49,479 nt of DNA. Origin: an uncultured Verrucomicrobiota bacterium (GTDB lineage Bacteria > Verrucomicrobiota > Kiritimatiellia > RFP12 > UBA3636). The stretch spans positions 1-49,479 of the forward strand of contig CASEAR010000062.1 of NCBI GenBank assembly GCA_949285835.1, written 5' to 3'. Below the pieces are notes generated by a model, which was not told the DNA's origin, searched no databases, and was given only the letters and a program-made list of their open reading frames with translations. The translations under genes were made by a program, and so were the position numbers. Shown piece after piece: positions 20,993 to 28,696 of the stretch (its first letter is position 1; every line of letters starts with the position of its first letter).

Positions 20993-21598
20993 CTATTGCT
21001 GGTGAGCCGGGGCGGCGCCGGGAGCCGGCTGCTGCCGCTCCTCTTCCTTCTCCACCTGCCAACCCTCCACTTCAGTCGGGACCTCGCGCGCAAAAATAGA
21101 CACGCAAACCTTGAGCCTGCCCCGATTGGGATCAACTTCCTGAACGATTCCGCTGAAGCCCGCAAACGGACCGTCAGTAATCCTCACCTTCTCTCCAACG
21201 TCAAACCCGAGTTCCGCACGCGGCTTTTCACCCGAAGCCGCGCTCTGCCCTCGCAAATCCTCGACTTCCTTGTCCGAAAGCGGATGCGGCGGATCGCCGC
21301 CTAAAAAACCTATAACTCCCTGCACATTCCTTATGCAGGACCACGCCGGCGCATATATCTTGTGTTCAGAATCATAAAGCGCCGCCTCCAGAAAAACATA
21401 TCCGGGAAAAAGCTTCCTGGTAACGGAAGTCTTTTTTCCGTTCTTGACCCTTATCACACGCTCCACCGGCACGAGAGCCTCGCCGATGCAGTCCCCGAGC
21501 CCCTGCTCAATTGCCGCGGCTTCCAGAAGCTTCTGCACCTTCTGCTCCTGCCCGGTCAATGTGCGGAGCACATACCAGCCCTTTTTCAGTTCACTCAT
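20993..21598 (-). CDS. nusG: Transcription termination/antitermination factor NusG
   Basis: Binds RNA polymerase and links it to Rho or to the ribosome. 201 residues: an NGN domain (K-K-G-W-Y-V-L-R-T-L-T-G-Q-E with K-L-F-P-G-Y-V-F-L) followed by a KOW domain (F-D-V-G-E-K-V-R-I-T-D-G-P-F-A-G-F-S-G-I-V). A 25-residue tail rich in Glu, Gln, Pro and Ala lies beyond the usual C-terminus. ATG 21598 is chosen because M-S-E-L-K-K-G-W-Y is the canonical start and the in-frame extension runs into secE. Confidence 0.95.
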   Translation of the reverse strand: MSELKKGWYVLRTLTGQEQKVQKLLEAAAIEQGLGDCIGEALVPVERVIRVKNGKKTSVTRKLFPGYVFLEAALYDSEHKIYAPAWSCIRNVQGVIGFLGGDPPHPLSDKEVEDLRGQSAASGEKPRAELGFDVGEKVRITDGPFAGFSGIVQEVDPNRGRLKVCVSIFAREVPTEVEGWQVEKEEERQQPAPGAAPAHQQ

Positions 21599-21624
21599 AA
21601 CAAAATCCAAGGCGGAAACAAAAA

Positions 21625-21837
21625 TCAGCCCCTGAGGGAGGTAAGAAACCGGATGACGCCTGTCACAACCTGATCGCAGACAAGAACAAAAACGCTGAGC
21701 AGGAGAATCATTGCGGCAACGGCCCACGTAGATTCCACAAGTTCCTTGCGGCCGGGCCATGATATCTTACCGAACTCAGCCCTGCAGTCCCTCAGGAATG
21801 TGCCCAGCGATTTGAACATACCACTCGCCTTGTTCAT
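21625..21837 (-). CDS. secE: Preprotein translocase subunit SecE
   Basis: Essential clamp of the SecYEG channel in the inner membrane. 70 residues from ATG 21837 (GGGAAGGAAAAT upstream), which fits the short single-helix form of SecE. It has the amphipathic helix with the conserved E-F-G-K-I-S-W-P-G-R-K-E-L-V-E-S-T and one transmembrane segment (about 40-63). The frame stays open upstream through the tRNA-Trp gene, but that part is not coding. It sits between tRNA-Trp and nusG, a widely conserved order. Confidence 0.93.
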   Translation of the reverse strand: MNKASGMFKSLGTFLRDCRAEFGKISWPGRKELVESTWAVAAMILLLSVFVLVCDQVVTGVIRFLTSLRG

Positions 21838-21896
21838 ATTTTCCTTCCCGCTCATCCGCGTCACCACGTACAATAATGACTTCCGTTGATAAAAAA

Positions 21897-21972
21897 TGGC
21901 ACGTCGGGCAGGACTCGAACCTGCAGCCGGCGGTTTTGGAGACCGCTGCTCTACCAATTGAGCCACCGACGT
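21897..21972 (-). tRNA. trpT: tRNA-Trp (CCA anticodon)
   Basis: A complete 76-base cloverleaf. The acceptor stem ACGTCGG/CCGACGT has discriminator G73 and an encoded CCA end. The D stem is GCTC/GAGC, and the anticodon stem GCGGT/ACCGC carries loop CTCCAAA. The T arm has a normal TTCGAGT loop. It is located between rpmG and secE, as in many bacteria. Confidence 0.97.
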
Positions 21973-22007
21973 ACTCTGAAATCGGCAAATCCCGTTTCGG
22001 GAAATTT

Positions 22008-22163
22008 TTACTTCTTCGTCTCTCTGTGAAGCGTGCGCTTGCGCTCGTGCGGGCAGTACTTCTTCATCTCAAGCCTTGAAGTAGTAGTCTTCCTGTTGCG
22101 CGTGGTCAAATAGTTCTGACGCTTGCACTCGGTGCATTCCATGATGGCTAATTCTCTAGGCAT
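22008..22163 (-). CDS. rpmG: 50S ribosomal protein L33
   Basis: A 51-residue protein that starts M-P-R-E-L-A-I-M-E-C and ends H-R-E-T-K-K. It matches L33 in length and in the N-Y-L-T-T-R-N-R-K, R-L-E-M-K-K-Y-C-P and R-K-R-T-L-H-R-E-T segments. The first zinc knuckle half C10-x2-C13 is present, but the second, usually C-P-x-C, is C-P-H-E. One cysteine is therefore missing and zinc binding is doubtful or uses the His. ATG 22163 is preceded by GAAGAGAA. It lies 35 bases upstream of tRNA-Trp in the same direction. Confidence 0.93.
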   Translation of the reverse strand: MPRELAIMECTECKRQNYLTTRNRKTTTSRLEMKKYCPHERKRTLHRETKK

Positions 22164-22203
22164 TTCTCTTCAAACTCCCCAGATCTCAACAGTTCAAAAG
22201 GAC

Positions 22204-22233
22204 ATGTTATCACATGCTGCCGGCTATAATCAA
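22204..22233 (-). promoter_or_regulatory. Weak candidate promoter before rpmG
   Basis: On the minus strand TTGATT (22233-22228), an 18-base spacer and TAACAT (22209-22204) lie about 40 bases before the rpmG start and downstream of the tuf hairpin. If used, it would let rpmG-secE-nusG-rpl-rpo be expressed separately from tuf. Confidence 0.3.
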
Positions 22234-22280
22234 GAAAAAACTACCCGCAGCAGAACACCGCAATCCCCGCCACAGATAGA

Positions 22281-22312
22281 AGCTTTCCCCGCCGCAAATG
22301 GCGGGGAAAGCT
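22281..22312 (-). terminator. Hairpin after tuf, possible terminator
   Basis: A perfect 13-bp stem (AGCTTTCCCCGCC at 22281-22293 with 22300-22312) and a 6-base loop lie 12 bases past the tuf stop on the minus strand. The bases after it (TCTATCTG) are not a real T tract, so it may act as a partial terminator or an mRNA 3'-end stabiliser. Confidence 0.55.
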
Positions 22313-22324
22313 GTCGCCGGCTGC

Positions 22325-23533
22325 TTACTTTATGATCTTCGACACCGTGCCTGCGCCAACAGTGCGGCCGCCTTCACGGATAGCGAAGCGCATTTTCTCC
22401 TCCAGAGCGACCGGAGCGATGAGGTTGACAGTCATGCGGACATTGTCGCCAGGCATGACCATCTCAACGCCTTCCGGAAGCCTGATGTCACCGGTAACGT
22501 CCGTCGTACGGATGTAGAACTGAGGACGATATCCTGGGAAGAACGGAGTATGACGGCCGCCCTCTTCCTTGGAGAGAACGTATACCTCAGCCTCGAACTC
22601 CCTGTGCGGGGTGATCGTTCCGGGCTTGGCGAGAACCTGACCGCGCTCAACATCTTCCTTCTTGGTTCCGCGGAGCAGGCACCCGATGTTGTCGCCGGCC
22701 TGTCCCTGATCAAGGAGCTTGCGGAACATTTCAACGCCGGTAACCGTCGTCTTCTGCGTATCGCGAAGACCGATGATCTCGACTTCGTCGCCCACTTTGA
22801 TAACACCGCGATCGACACGGCCGGTCACAACAGTGCCGCGGCCTTCAATGGAGAAGACGTCCTCTATCGGCATCAGGAAAGGCATATCCGTCGGACGGAC
22901 AGGCTCCGGAATGTAGTCATCGAGGGCCTGGACAAGCTCGGTAATGCAGGCGCACGCAGGATCATCGGCGCTCTCCGCCTTCGTGGCAGCAAGCGCGTTT
23001 CCGCGAATGATCGGGGTGTTGTCGCCGTCGAACTCGTACTTGGAGAGAAGCTCGCGGATTTCCATCTCAACAAGCTCAAGAAGCTCTGGATCATCGACAA
23101 GGTCCACCTTGTTGAGAAACACGACGATACGAGGCACGCCCACCTGACGGGCGAGAAGGACGTGTTCCTTTGTCTGAGGCATCGGGCCGTCAGCAGCCGA
23201 AACCACGAGAATGGCTCCATCCATCTGGGCAGCGCCGACGATCATGTTCTTAACAAAGTCCGCATGTCCCGGGCAGTCAACGTGAGCGTAGTGACGGATA
23301 TCCGAGCTGTATTCAACGTGGGACGTGGCAATCGTGAGGATCTTCGTCGCATCACGGCGGCCGGCCGATTCTGAAGCTTTCGCCACGGTGTCGTAGGCGA
23401 TATAGTTTGCCAGACCTTTGAGGGACTGAACGCGGGTCAACGCCGCGGTCAACGTTGTTTTGCCGTGGTCGACGTGGCCGATGGTACCTACGTTGACGTG
23501 CGGCTTGTCACGGGTAAAGGACTCTTTTGCCAT
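22325..23533 (-). CDS. tuf: Elongation factor Tu
   Basis: Carries aminoacyl-tRNA to the ribosome. 402 residues with the P-loop G-H-V-D-H-G-K-T (19-26), D-C-P-G-H (86-90), N-K-V-D and the usual three-domain layout ending [12 protein letters not shown]. The switch-I effector loop is unusual. Where most EF-Tu proteins have A-R-G-I-T-I-N-T, this one has [12 protein letters not shown] (59-70), so the Arg-Gly pair is gone although the Mg2+-coordinating threonine (T67) is kept. I recall similar loops in planctomycete and Lentisphaerae-type EF-Tu. The gene follows tRNA-Thr by 50 bases and is the only tuf in the window. Confidence 0.97.
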   Translation of the reverse strand: MAKESFTRDKPHVNVGTIGHVDHGKTTLTAALTRVQSLKGLANYIAYDTVAKASESAGRRDATKILTIATSHVEYSSDIRHYAHVDCPGHADFVKNMIVGAAQMDGAILVVSAADGPMPQTKEHVLLARQVGVPRIVVFLNKVDLVDDPELLELVEMEIRELLSKYEFDGDNTPIIRGNALAATKAESADDPACACITELVQALDDYIPEPVRPTDMPFLMPIEDVFSIEGRGTVVTGRVDRGVIKVGDEVEIIGLRDTQKTTVTGVEMFRKLLDQGQAGDNIGCLLRGTKKEDVERGQVLAKPGTITPHREFEAEVYVLSKEEGGRHTPFFPGYRPQFYIRTTDVTGDIRLPEGVEMVMPGDNVRMTVNLIAPVALEEKMRFAIREGGRTVGAGTVSKIIK

Positions 23534-23583
23534 TTTATTACCTTAGTTTCGTGTTTTCTTTTTAGGTACAGCTACTTTTTCTA

Positions 23584-23659
23584 TGGAGCCCACAATCGGA
23601 ATCGGACCGATGACCTCTTCCTTACCAAGGAAGTGCTCTGCCTACTGAGCTATGTGGGC
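23584..23659 (-). tRNA. thrT: tRNA-Thr (GGT anticodon), atypical T loop
   Basis: A 76-base cloverleaf. The acceptor GCCCACA/TGTGGGC has discriminator T73 and encoded CCA, the D stem is GCTC/GAGC, and the anticodon stem CTTCC/GGAAG carries loop TTGGTAA. The T stem ATCGG/CCGAT closes a seven-base loop TCCGATT, so position 55 is C where nearly all elongator tRNAs have U (pseudouridine). It stands directly before tuf, as the thrT-tufB pair does in enterobacteria, and the tuf mRNA probably starts as its precursor. Confidence 0.93.
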
Positions 23660-23786
23660 CTCTGACTTCCCTGCATGCGGGAAAGCCCGACGCCGCCGCA
23701 AACACGGTTTGCAGACGGCTCCAGACGACGGCACGCCCGTACCATTTTTGCGCGCCTACCGCCATTACAGGGAAAACAATCGACTT

Positions 23787-23815
23787 AATATCCCATATAT
23801 AACGATTCTCGTCAA
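23787..23815 (-). promoter_or_regulatory. Strong sigma-70-type promoter of tRNA-Thr/tuf
   Basis: On the minus strand TTGACG (23815-23810), a 17-base spacer and GATATT (23792-23787), with AT-rich flanks and an upstream run of A residues (GAAAAAATG) that could be an UP element. Transcription would start near 23780, about 120 bases before the mature tRNA-Thr. Confidence 0.75.
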
Positions 23816-23819
23816 CAAC

Positions 23820-24238
23820 ATTTTTTCGACACGGGAAAAACCGTCGCAGTTGTACCTCGAAAAGTAAAACGTTCACAGTTTGAGGTATCCTCTGTTCGGA
23901 TCCGGCGCCGCAGTTGTTCTCTGCTTTCGTGCGACGAACGGCAGGTAACTTGACGGCGAACTACTTTTTCGAGGACATACCGGAGAATCGAACGGGAGCA
24001 GGAACTTTCTGCCGGAGGAAAGGCCGGAACGTCACGAATCCGCCATTCGGTCTGCAGAAACCGACAAAACCGAACCAACCGGACACGGTAAAGGCGCAGG
24101 ACAGCAGCCTACGGAAAAGAGAAGCGGCAGTTATTTACTTTTCTCCATTCTTTCGTAAACTGTAACTTGCGGGCGCGGAGGAACCAATGCGCTAAAACAG
24201 ATTGGCTCCTGAACCGTTCCAATGCCGTAGGAGAAAGA
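23820..24238. other. Intergenic stretch between tuf promoter and htpG terminator
   Basis: About 420 bases with no recognisable gene. The only structure noted is an imperfect stem (AGGA-A-CCAAT at 24179-24188 with ATTGG-C-TCCT at 24201-24210). Confidence 0.45.
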
Positions 24239-24269
24239 ACGGCGTCCCGGACACCGTCCGGGTCGCCGT
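24239..24269 (-). terminator. Probable htpG terminator
   Basis: A 14-base arm (24239-24252) pairs with 24256-24269 apart from one internal mismatch, with a 3-base loop. On the minus strand it is followed by TTCTTTCTCC. It lies about 125 bases past the htpG stop. Confidence 0.55.
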
Positions 24270-24392
24270 CCCAGCCTCGCGACAGCGCACGAACCCCGCC
24301 TCATGCCAGACGATAGAGTCGACCCGGAGGAACTTCCATACGCGTGCAGACGCGCGTATCCCGACCGGCAAATTGCCGGAGGAAGAGCGGCA

Positions 24393-26303
24393 TCACTTCA
24401 GCATAAGTTCGCTTACAAGTTTGTTGAATCGCGCCGGATTGTCAACAGGTGTTCCCTCCGCAAGCTGCGCCTGCCCGTACAGGAGGTCCGCCCAATCCCC
24501 GGACTTAGCCGGATCGGAAGCAACATTGTCCAGCATTTTCTGTATCAGGGGATGGTTCGGATTTATCTCAAGTACGCGAAGATTTTTGGGGACATCCTGC
24601 CTTATGGAGCGCATAAACCGCTCCATATGCGCCGTGTATCCGAACTCATCGGCAACGAGACAGCATGCCGAATCCGTAAGTCTGTTTGAAAGCCGCACGG
24701 ACCGCAAACTGTCCTTGAAGCGCTCCGCAATAAAATCTGTGAGCGGCTTGAACCGGGCGTTCTTCTCGTCCGTCTCCTTTTTGCTCTCTTCGTTTTCAGA
24801 TTTGCCGTCTCCCTCGGGCGCATCCAGATTTATCTCACCGCGATCCACGGCGCGAAGTTTCTTGCCGTCATACTCGTTGACCCTCTCGGCAACGAACTCG
24901 TCTATCGGATCCGTGAAGAACAGCACTTCATATCCGTGCTGCGCAAAACTTTCAAGAAGCGGAGAATTTTTCGCCGCGGCGAAAGTGTCCGCCGAAATGT
25001 AATATATTTCCTTCTGGGAAGATGGCATTCTCGACACATACTCCTTGAAAGACACCGTCCTGGTTTCATCGTCAGAAAGAGTGGACGGGAAGGATACGAG
25101 ATCTCGCAGGCGATCCGTGTTCTCCCAGTCGCTGTGAACTCCCTCTTTGATCATGCGTCCGAATTCACGGCTGAAGCGAGCAAAATCTTCCGGCTTTTTT
25201 TCTCGCATATCCTCGATGCACGAGATTACCTTGCCGACGAGGACCTTCCGTATCCGATGTATTACGGCGTCGTCCTGAAGCATTTCACGCGACACGTTAA
25301 GCGGCAGATCAGACGAGTCTACAACACCTTTGACGAAACAGAGGTAGTGCGGCAGGAGTTCTTTTATATCGTCGCCTATAAGTACGTTGCGGGCGTAAAG
25401 CTGCAGCCCTGTTCTGGCATTTGAAAAGTACATATCGTACGGCGCAGACGACGGGATAAAAAGCATGGCGGAGAATTCGGTCGCTCCTTCCGCCGAAAAA
25501 TGAATTGTAGCGAGCGGCGCCTCACTGTCATGAGCAATGTGCCTGTAGAATTCGTCGGACTCCTCTCCCGTAACCTCGCTCTTCGACTTTTTCCATATGG
25601 CCTTCATCGAATTTACAGTGACCGGTTCCTTGCGAACCTCGTTCCCGTCCTTGTCCTTTTCCGGTTCTGCGGACGGATCCGGAACGAGCACGATCGGATA
25701 AGCGATGTAGTCCGAATACCTGCGCACTATCTCGCGGATGCGCCACTCGTCAAGAAACTCGCTCATTCCCTCGCGCAAATGGAGCTTGATGGTGGTGCCG
25801 TACGCCGAATCCGAATCTCCGACGCCTATTTCATACTCCCCATTGCCGTCCGAGACCCAGCTGACCGCATCGGAACCGCGCCTGCGGGTGACCATCTCCA
25901 CCTTGTCGGCCACCATGAAAGCCGCATAAAATCCGACGCCGAACTGCCCGATCATTTCCGGGGCGTTCCCTTTTTCCTTTATCGCCTTGAGAAACATCCT
26001 TGTTCCGGAGGACGCCACTGTTCCTATATTTCGTTCGACCTCTTCCGCCGTCATTCCTATGCCATTGTCGCAAACGGTCAGCGTACCGCCGGCGCGATTT
26101 GGAGTCAGCCGTATGCAGTATTCAGAGTCCGGCTCCATTGTCTTGTCTGTAAGCGCCTCAAATTTAGCCCGGTCTATTGCGTCAGACGCATTCGAAATGA
26201 GCTCCCTGAGGAAAACTTCCTTTTTTGAATACAGCGAATGAATGACGAGGTGAAGCAATTCGCTCACTTCCGTCTGAAACGCCTTCTTTTCTGTCTTTTC
26301 CAT
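24393..26303 (-). CDS. htpG: Chaperone protein HtpG (bacterial Hsp90)
   Basis: ATP-dependent cytoplasmic chaperone, 636 residues, the standard length. The N-terminal GHKL ATPase shows F-L-R-E-L-I-S-N-A-S-D-A, D-N-G-I-G-M, and the lid G-Q-F-G-V-G-F-Y-A-A-F-M-V. The middle domain carries G-V-V-D-S-S-D-L-P-L-N-V-S-R-E, the conserved catalytic-arginine region. The C-terminal dimerisation domain ends F-N-K-L-V-S-E-L-M-L-K. ATG 26303 (M-E-K-T-E-K-K-A-F-Q) has GGAAGG five bases upstream. A possible promoter TTGTTT-N17-GATAAT lies in the 26304-26400 gap. No CIRCE element was seen. Confidence 0.96.
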   Translation of the reverse strand: MEKTEKKAFQTEVSELLHLVIHSLYSKKEVFLRELISNASDAIDRAKFEALTDKTMEPDSEYCIRLTPNRAGGTLTVCDNGIGMTAEEVERNIGTVASSGTRMFLKAIKEKGNAPEMIGQFGVGFYAAFMVADKVEMVTRRRGSDAVSWVSDGNGEYEIGVGDSDSAYGTTIKLHLREGMSEFLDEWRIREIVRRYSDYIAYPIVLVPDPSAEPEKDKDGNEVRKEPVTVNSMKAIWKKSKSEVTGEESDEFYRHIAHDSEAPLATIHFSAEGATEFSAMLFIPSSAPYDMYFSNARTGLQLYARNVLIGDDIKELLPHYLCFVKGVVDSSDLPLNVSREMLQDDAVIHRIRKVLVGKVISCIEDMREKKPEDFARFSREFGRMIKEGVHSDWENTDRLRDLVSFPSTLSDDETRTVSFKEYVSRMPSSQKEIYYISADTFAAAKNSPLLESFAQHGYEVLFFTDPIDEFVAERVNEYDGKKLRAVDRGEINLDAPEGDGKSENEESKKETDEKNARFKPLTDFIAERFKDSLRSVRLSNRLTDSACCLVADEFGYTAHMERFMRSIRQDVPKNLRVLEINPNHPLIQKMLDNVASDPAKSGDWADLLYGQAQLAEGTPVDNPARFNKLVSELMLK

Positions 26304-26407
26304 AGTTACCTTCCTGTTTTTCAAAATACCGTTCCGGACAAATCCGCACACGCATTATCCGGGCCCGACCTCCAGAAAACAAACAAATCCCCGCGCGCGT
26401 GAACGCG

Positions 26408-26427
26408 GCGCCGCTCTCCGGCGGCGC
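26408..26427 (-). terminator. GC hairpin after the zinc peptidase gene
   Basis: GCGCCGC (26408-26414) pairs with GCGGCGC (26421-26427) around a 6-base loop, 36 bases past the stop of the peptidase gene on the minus strand. The T-rich GGGATTTGTTTGTTTT comes about 20 bases later, so the terminator call is tentative. Confidence 0.4.
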
Positions 26428-26462
26428 GCCCGCAAAACTTCCGCACAAGGAAAACCGAAACC

Positions 26463-27170
26463 CTAGTCTCTGTCGCGTCCGCCGAGAAGCCCGAGGCGCA
26501 CCAGATAATACAGCAGCGTCATGAGCGCGCTTGCCGCAGCGGCGACATATGTGAGAAACGCCGCATTCAAAACACTGGAAGCTCCATCGGCGTTGCTGCC
26601 GTTTACAATGCCGCAGAGCTGCATTTCACGTTTCGCTCTGGCGCTGGCGTCCCATTCCACCGGCAGAGTCACAAATGAAAACAAAACCGCGGCCGCAAAC
26701 AGAATAACGCCAAGTTTGACCAGAAACACGCCGAACTCCGTCCCGGACATAAGCAGCCCCAGAAGAATTATCCAATACGAGAACGTGCTTCCGAACTGAG
26801 TGACAGGCACGAGCGCCGTGCGGATTTTCAGCGGGAAATATCCGCGCGCATGCTGCACAGCGTGGCCGGCTTCGTGACAGGCCACACCCACCGCGGCAAG
26901 ACTGTCGGACCCGTACACTCCGGGAGAAAGCCTCAGCGTTTTAGATACGGGGTCATAATGATCGCTCAAGAAACCGTCAACCCGCTCGATCTTCACGCCC
27001 TGCACTCCGGAATGAGAGAGCATCCTTCTGGCCGCCTCCGCTCCGGTAAGACCGGAACCCGAAGGAACTCCGGAATACTTCGAAAATGTGGTTTTCACAA
27101 GTGCGGACGCTATTACCGACAGAATCAGAGCCGGCAAAAGCATGATTATGTAAAGGGGATCAAAAAACAT
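26463..27170 (-). CDS. YugP-type membrane zinc metallopeptidase
   Basis: A 235-residue integral membrane protein of the YugP family, whose function is poorly known. One N-terminal transmembrane helix (about 6-28) is followed by a soluble stretch with G-L-T-G-A-E-A-A-R-R-M-L and D-H-Y-D-P-V-S-K-T-L-R-L-S-P-G-V-Y. The zinc site V-A-C-H-E-A-G-H-A-V-Q-H-A is near residue 100, and three further hydrophobic segments follow. A V-E-W-D-A-S-A-R-A turn between the last helices probably supplies a further zinc ligand (Glu). Membrane protein turnover is a guess. It is followed by htpG in the same direction after 159 bases. Confidence 0.85.
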   Translation of the reverse strand: MFFDPLYIIMLLPALILSVIASALVKTTFSKYSGVPSGSGLTGAEAARRMLSHSGVQGVKIERVDGFLSDHYDPVSKTLRLSPGVYGSDSLAAVGVACHEAGHAVQHARGYFPLKIRTALVPVTQFGSTFSYWIILLGLLMSGTEFGVFLVKLGVILFAAAVLFSFVTLPVEWDASARAKREMQLCGIVNGSNADGASSVLNAAFLTYVAAAASALMTLLYYLVRLGLLGGRDRD

Positions 27171-27354
27171 GAGACTCTTCTCCTATCTTTCTTGTCTTGT
27201 TCTGCGTTCCACAACGCTGTCCGGATTCTGCACTCCGCACAGCGACAAAAGATTGAAAGCATAAACCGTACCACAGCGTTAAACCGCACGCCAAGCGACA
27301 GTTTTGCATTCCACTGCGCCGCATCCGGAGACATAATGACACACAGAGACAGAA

Positions 27355-27392
27355 ACGCCCGCGCTCCGGATGTTCCGAAAATTCGCGGGCGT
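27355..27392 (-). terminator. Terminator of the rpsF-ssb-rpsR-rplI run
   Basis: A 9-bp perfect stem (ACGCCCGCG at 27355-27363 with 27384-27392) has an inner CGGA/TCCG pairing and is followed on the minus strand by TTTCTGTCTC. A smaller GCCGG/CCGGC hairpin (27394-27407) precedes it, directly after the rplI stop region. Confidence 0.6.
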
Positions 27393-27433
27393 ATGCCGGG
27401 ATTCCGGCTTTTCGAGGTGTTTTAGAGACCTGT

Positions 27434-27889
27434 TCAGTCTTCTGCGACAACCCACACCTTTATGGTTGCGGAAACCTCGGGATGCGGCTTAATCTCAACG
27501 TCAAACGTCCCAAGCTGCTTTATGTTGCCGTCGAGCGAAACCATGGCCGGCTCGATCCCTTCCACTCCCTGCGCCTTGATTTCATCCGCGATCATAGCGG
27601 CGGAAACGGAGCCGTAAAGGGCTTCGCCGTCCACAGTCTTCATGCGCAGTGTGACAGACACCTTGGACAATTTTGCCGCCACGGCTTTGGCCGCGTCGAG
27701 ATATTCCTTCAGGCGGCGTTCACGCTCGGCCTTGAGCTTTGCCATGCGGCGGCGTGAGGCCTCCGTCATAACTTCCGCTTTGCCTTTCGGAATTAGGAAG
27801 TTGCGTGCGTAGCCATCGGCCACTTTGACAACATCGCCCTGATTTCCCAAACCGGCGACGTCTTCTACCAGTAAAAGTTCTGTTGACAT
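27434..27889 (-). CDS. rplI: 50S ribosomal protein L9
   Basis: Elongated two-domain protein at the base of the L1 stalk; 151 residues. N-terminal domain: L-L-L-V-E-D-V-A-G-L-G-N-Q-G-D-V-V-K-V-A-D-G-Y-A-R-N-F-L-I-P-K-G-K-A. A long connecting helix rich in Lys/Arg/Glu follows (about 42-75), then the C-terminal domain with L-Y-G-S-V-S-A. The ATG has GAGGCG upstream. It is the last gene of the run and lies 27 bases after rpsR. Confidence 0.95.
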   Translation of the reverse strand: MSTELLLVEDVAGLGNQGDVVKVADGYARNFLIPKGKAEVMTEASRRRMAKLKAERERRLKEYLDAAKAVAAKLSKVSVTLRMKTVDGEALYGSVSAAMIADEIKAQGVEGIEPAMVSLDGNIKQLGTFDVEIKPHPEVSATIKVWVVAED

Positions 27890-27916
27890 TTCTGTACGCC
27901 TCTTTCTTCTGCGAAA

Positions 27917-28147
27917 TTACATCATAAGTCCCATGCTGCGGGCGCGGCGGATACCATGCTTCACCTTGCGCTGCTGACTCGAGCTGAGCCCGCTCAGGCG
28001 CTGGGGAAGGACTTTCCCGTGTTCGCTCACATAGCGGCGCAGAAATTCCACATCGTTGATGTCAATGACGGTGACGTCGCCGTCCGGAGCCTTTTTGCGG
28101 ATAGGTGTTTCCATCCTGCGAATTTTACTTTCTTTGCGGATTGCCAT
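27917..28147 (-). CDS. rpsR: 30S ribosomal protein S18
   Basis: Small platform protein that pairs with S6; 76 residues, a typical length. The core V-T-V-I-D-I-N-D-V-E-F-L-R-R-Y-V-S-E-H-G-K-V-L-P-Q-R-L-S-G-L is followed by the basic Q-Q-R-K-V-K-H-G-I-R-R-A-R-S-M-G-L. The ATG has GGAGAAGCA upstream. It sits between ssb and rplI in the classic rpsF-ssb-rpsR-rplI order. Confidence 0.96.
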   Translation of the reverse strand: MAIRKESKIRRMETPIRKKAPDGDVTVIDINDVEFLRRYVSEHGKVLPQRLSGLSSSQQRKVKHGIRRARSMGLMM

Positions 28148-28188
28148 TGCTTCTCCTGTTTTCTCTTACGTGATTGTTTCAAAATAAA

Positions 28189-28626
28189 TCAGAACGGTAC
28201 GTCTTCGCCATCCACCGCATACGGTGCATCCGGCGGTTCAGACATATCTCCCCCGGCCCGGTGCGTCTGCGCCGTCCCGCGTCCCTGCACAGAGAGAGAC
28301 GGCCCGAGGAACTGCACGCGTGCAGCCACAACACGCAGTTTGTTGCGTTTCTCCCCCTGCTGAGATTCCCACTCGTCGTACTGCAGTCTCCCCTCAACGA
28401 AGACCGGACTTCCTTTTCGAAGAAACCGCTCGCACGATTCCGCCTGTTGTCCCCACACGGAAATGTCGACATACACAGCCTTTTCAACGCGCTCTCCGTT
28501 TTTGTCACGAAAATTCTCGTTGACGGCCAGCCGGACGTCACAGACCGCAATCCCCGAAGGGGTTCGTCTGAGCTCCGGGTCTCTCGTGAGATTACCCATG
28601 AGAATAACCCTGTTGAAACTTGCCAT
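28189..28626 (-). CDS. ssb: Single-stranded DNA-binding protein
   Basis: Coats single-stranded DNA in replication and repair. 145 residues: an OB fold (F-N-R-V-I-L-M-G-N-L-T-R-D-P-E-L-R, with aromatic V-D-I-S-V-W-G-Q-Q-A-E-S-C-E-R-F-L and V-E-G-R-L-Q-Y-D-E-W-E) and a short linker. The C-terminal tip D-G-E-D-V-P-F is the acidic partner-binding peptide. The ribosome site AAGGAGG is strong. Located between rpsF and rpsR. Confidence 0.95.
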   Translation of the reverse strand: MASFNRVILMGNLTRDPELRRTPSGIAVCDVRLAVNENFRDKNGERVEKAVYVDISVWGQQAESCERFLRKGSPVFVEGRLQYDEWESQQGEKRNKLRVVAARVQFLGPSLSVQGRGTAQTHRAGGDMSEPPDAPYAVDGEDVPF

Positions 28627-28696
28627 GCTCGTATCCTCCTTCCCCTGTGACCGACCCGACGCGGAAACTCCCGCCCCCGGCTATAGAGTCCGGCGA

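Noticed and set aside
22298-23374. 358-codon plus-strand frame opposite tuf
   Set aside because: It lies entirely antisense to EF-Tu and shows no known protein features.
26304-26462. CIRCE or heat-shock promoter before htpG
   Set aside because: No TTAGCACTC-type inverted repeat or sigma-32-like hexamers could be identified in the gap.
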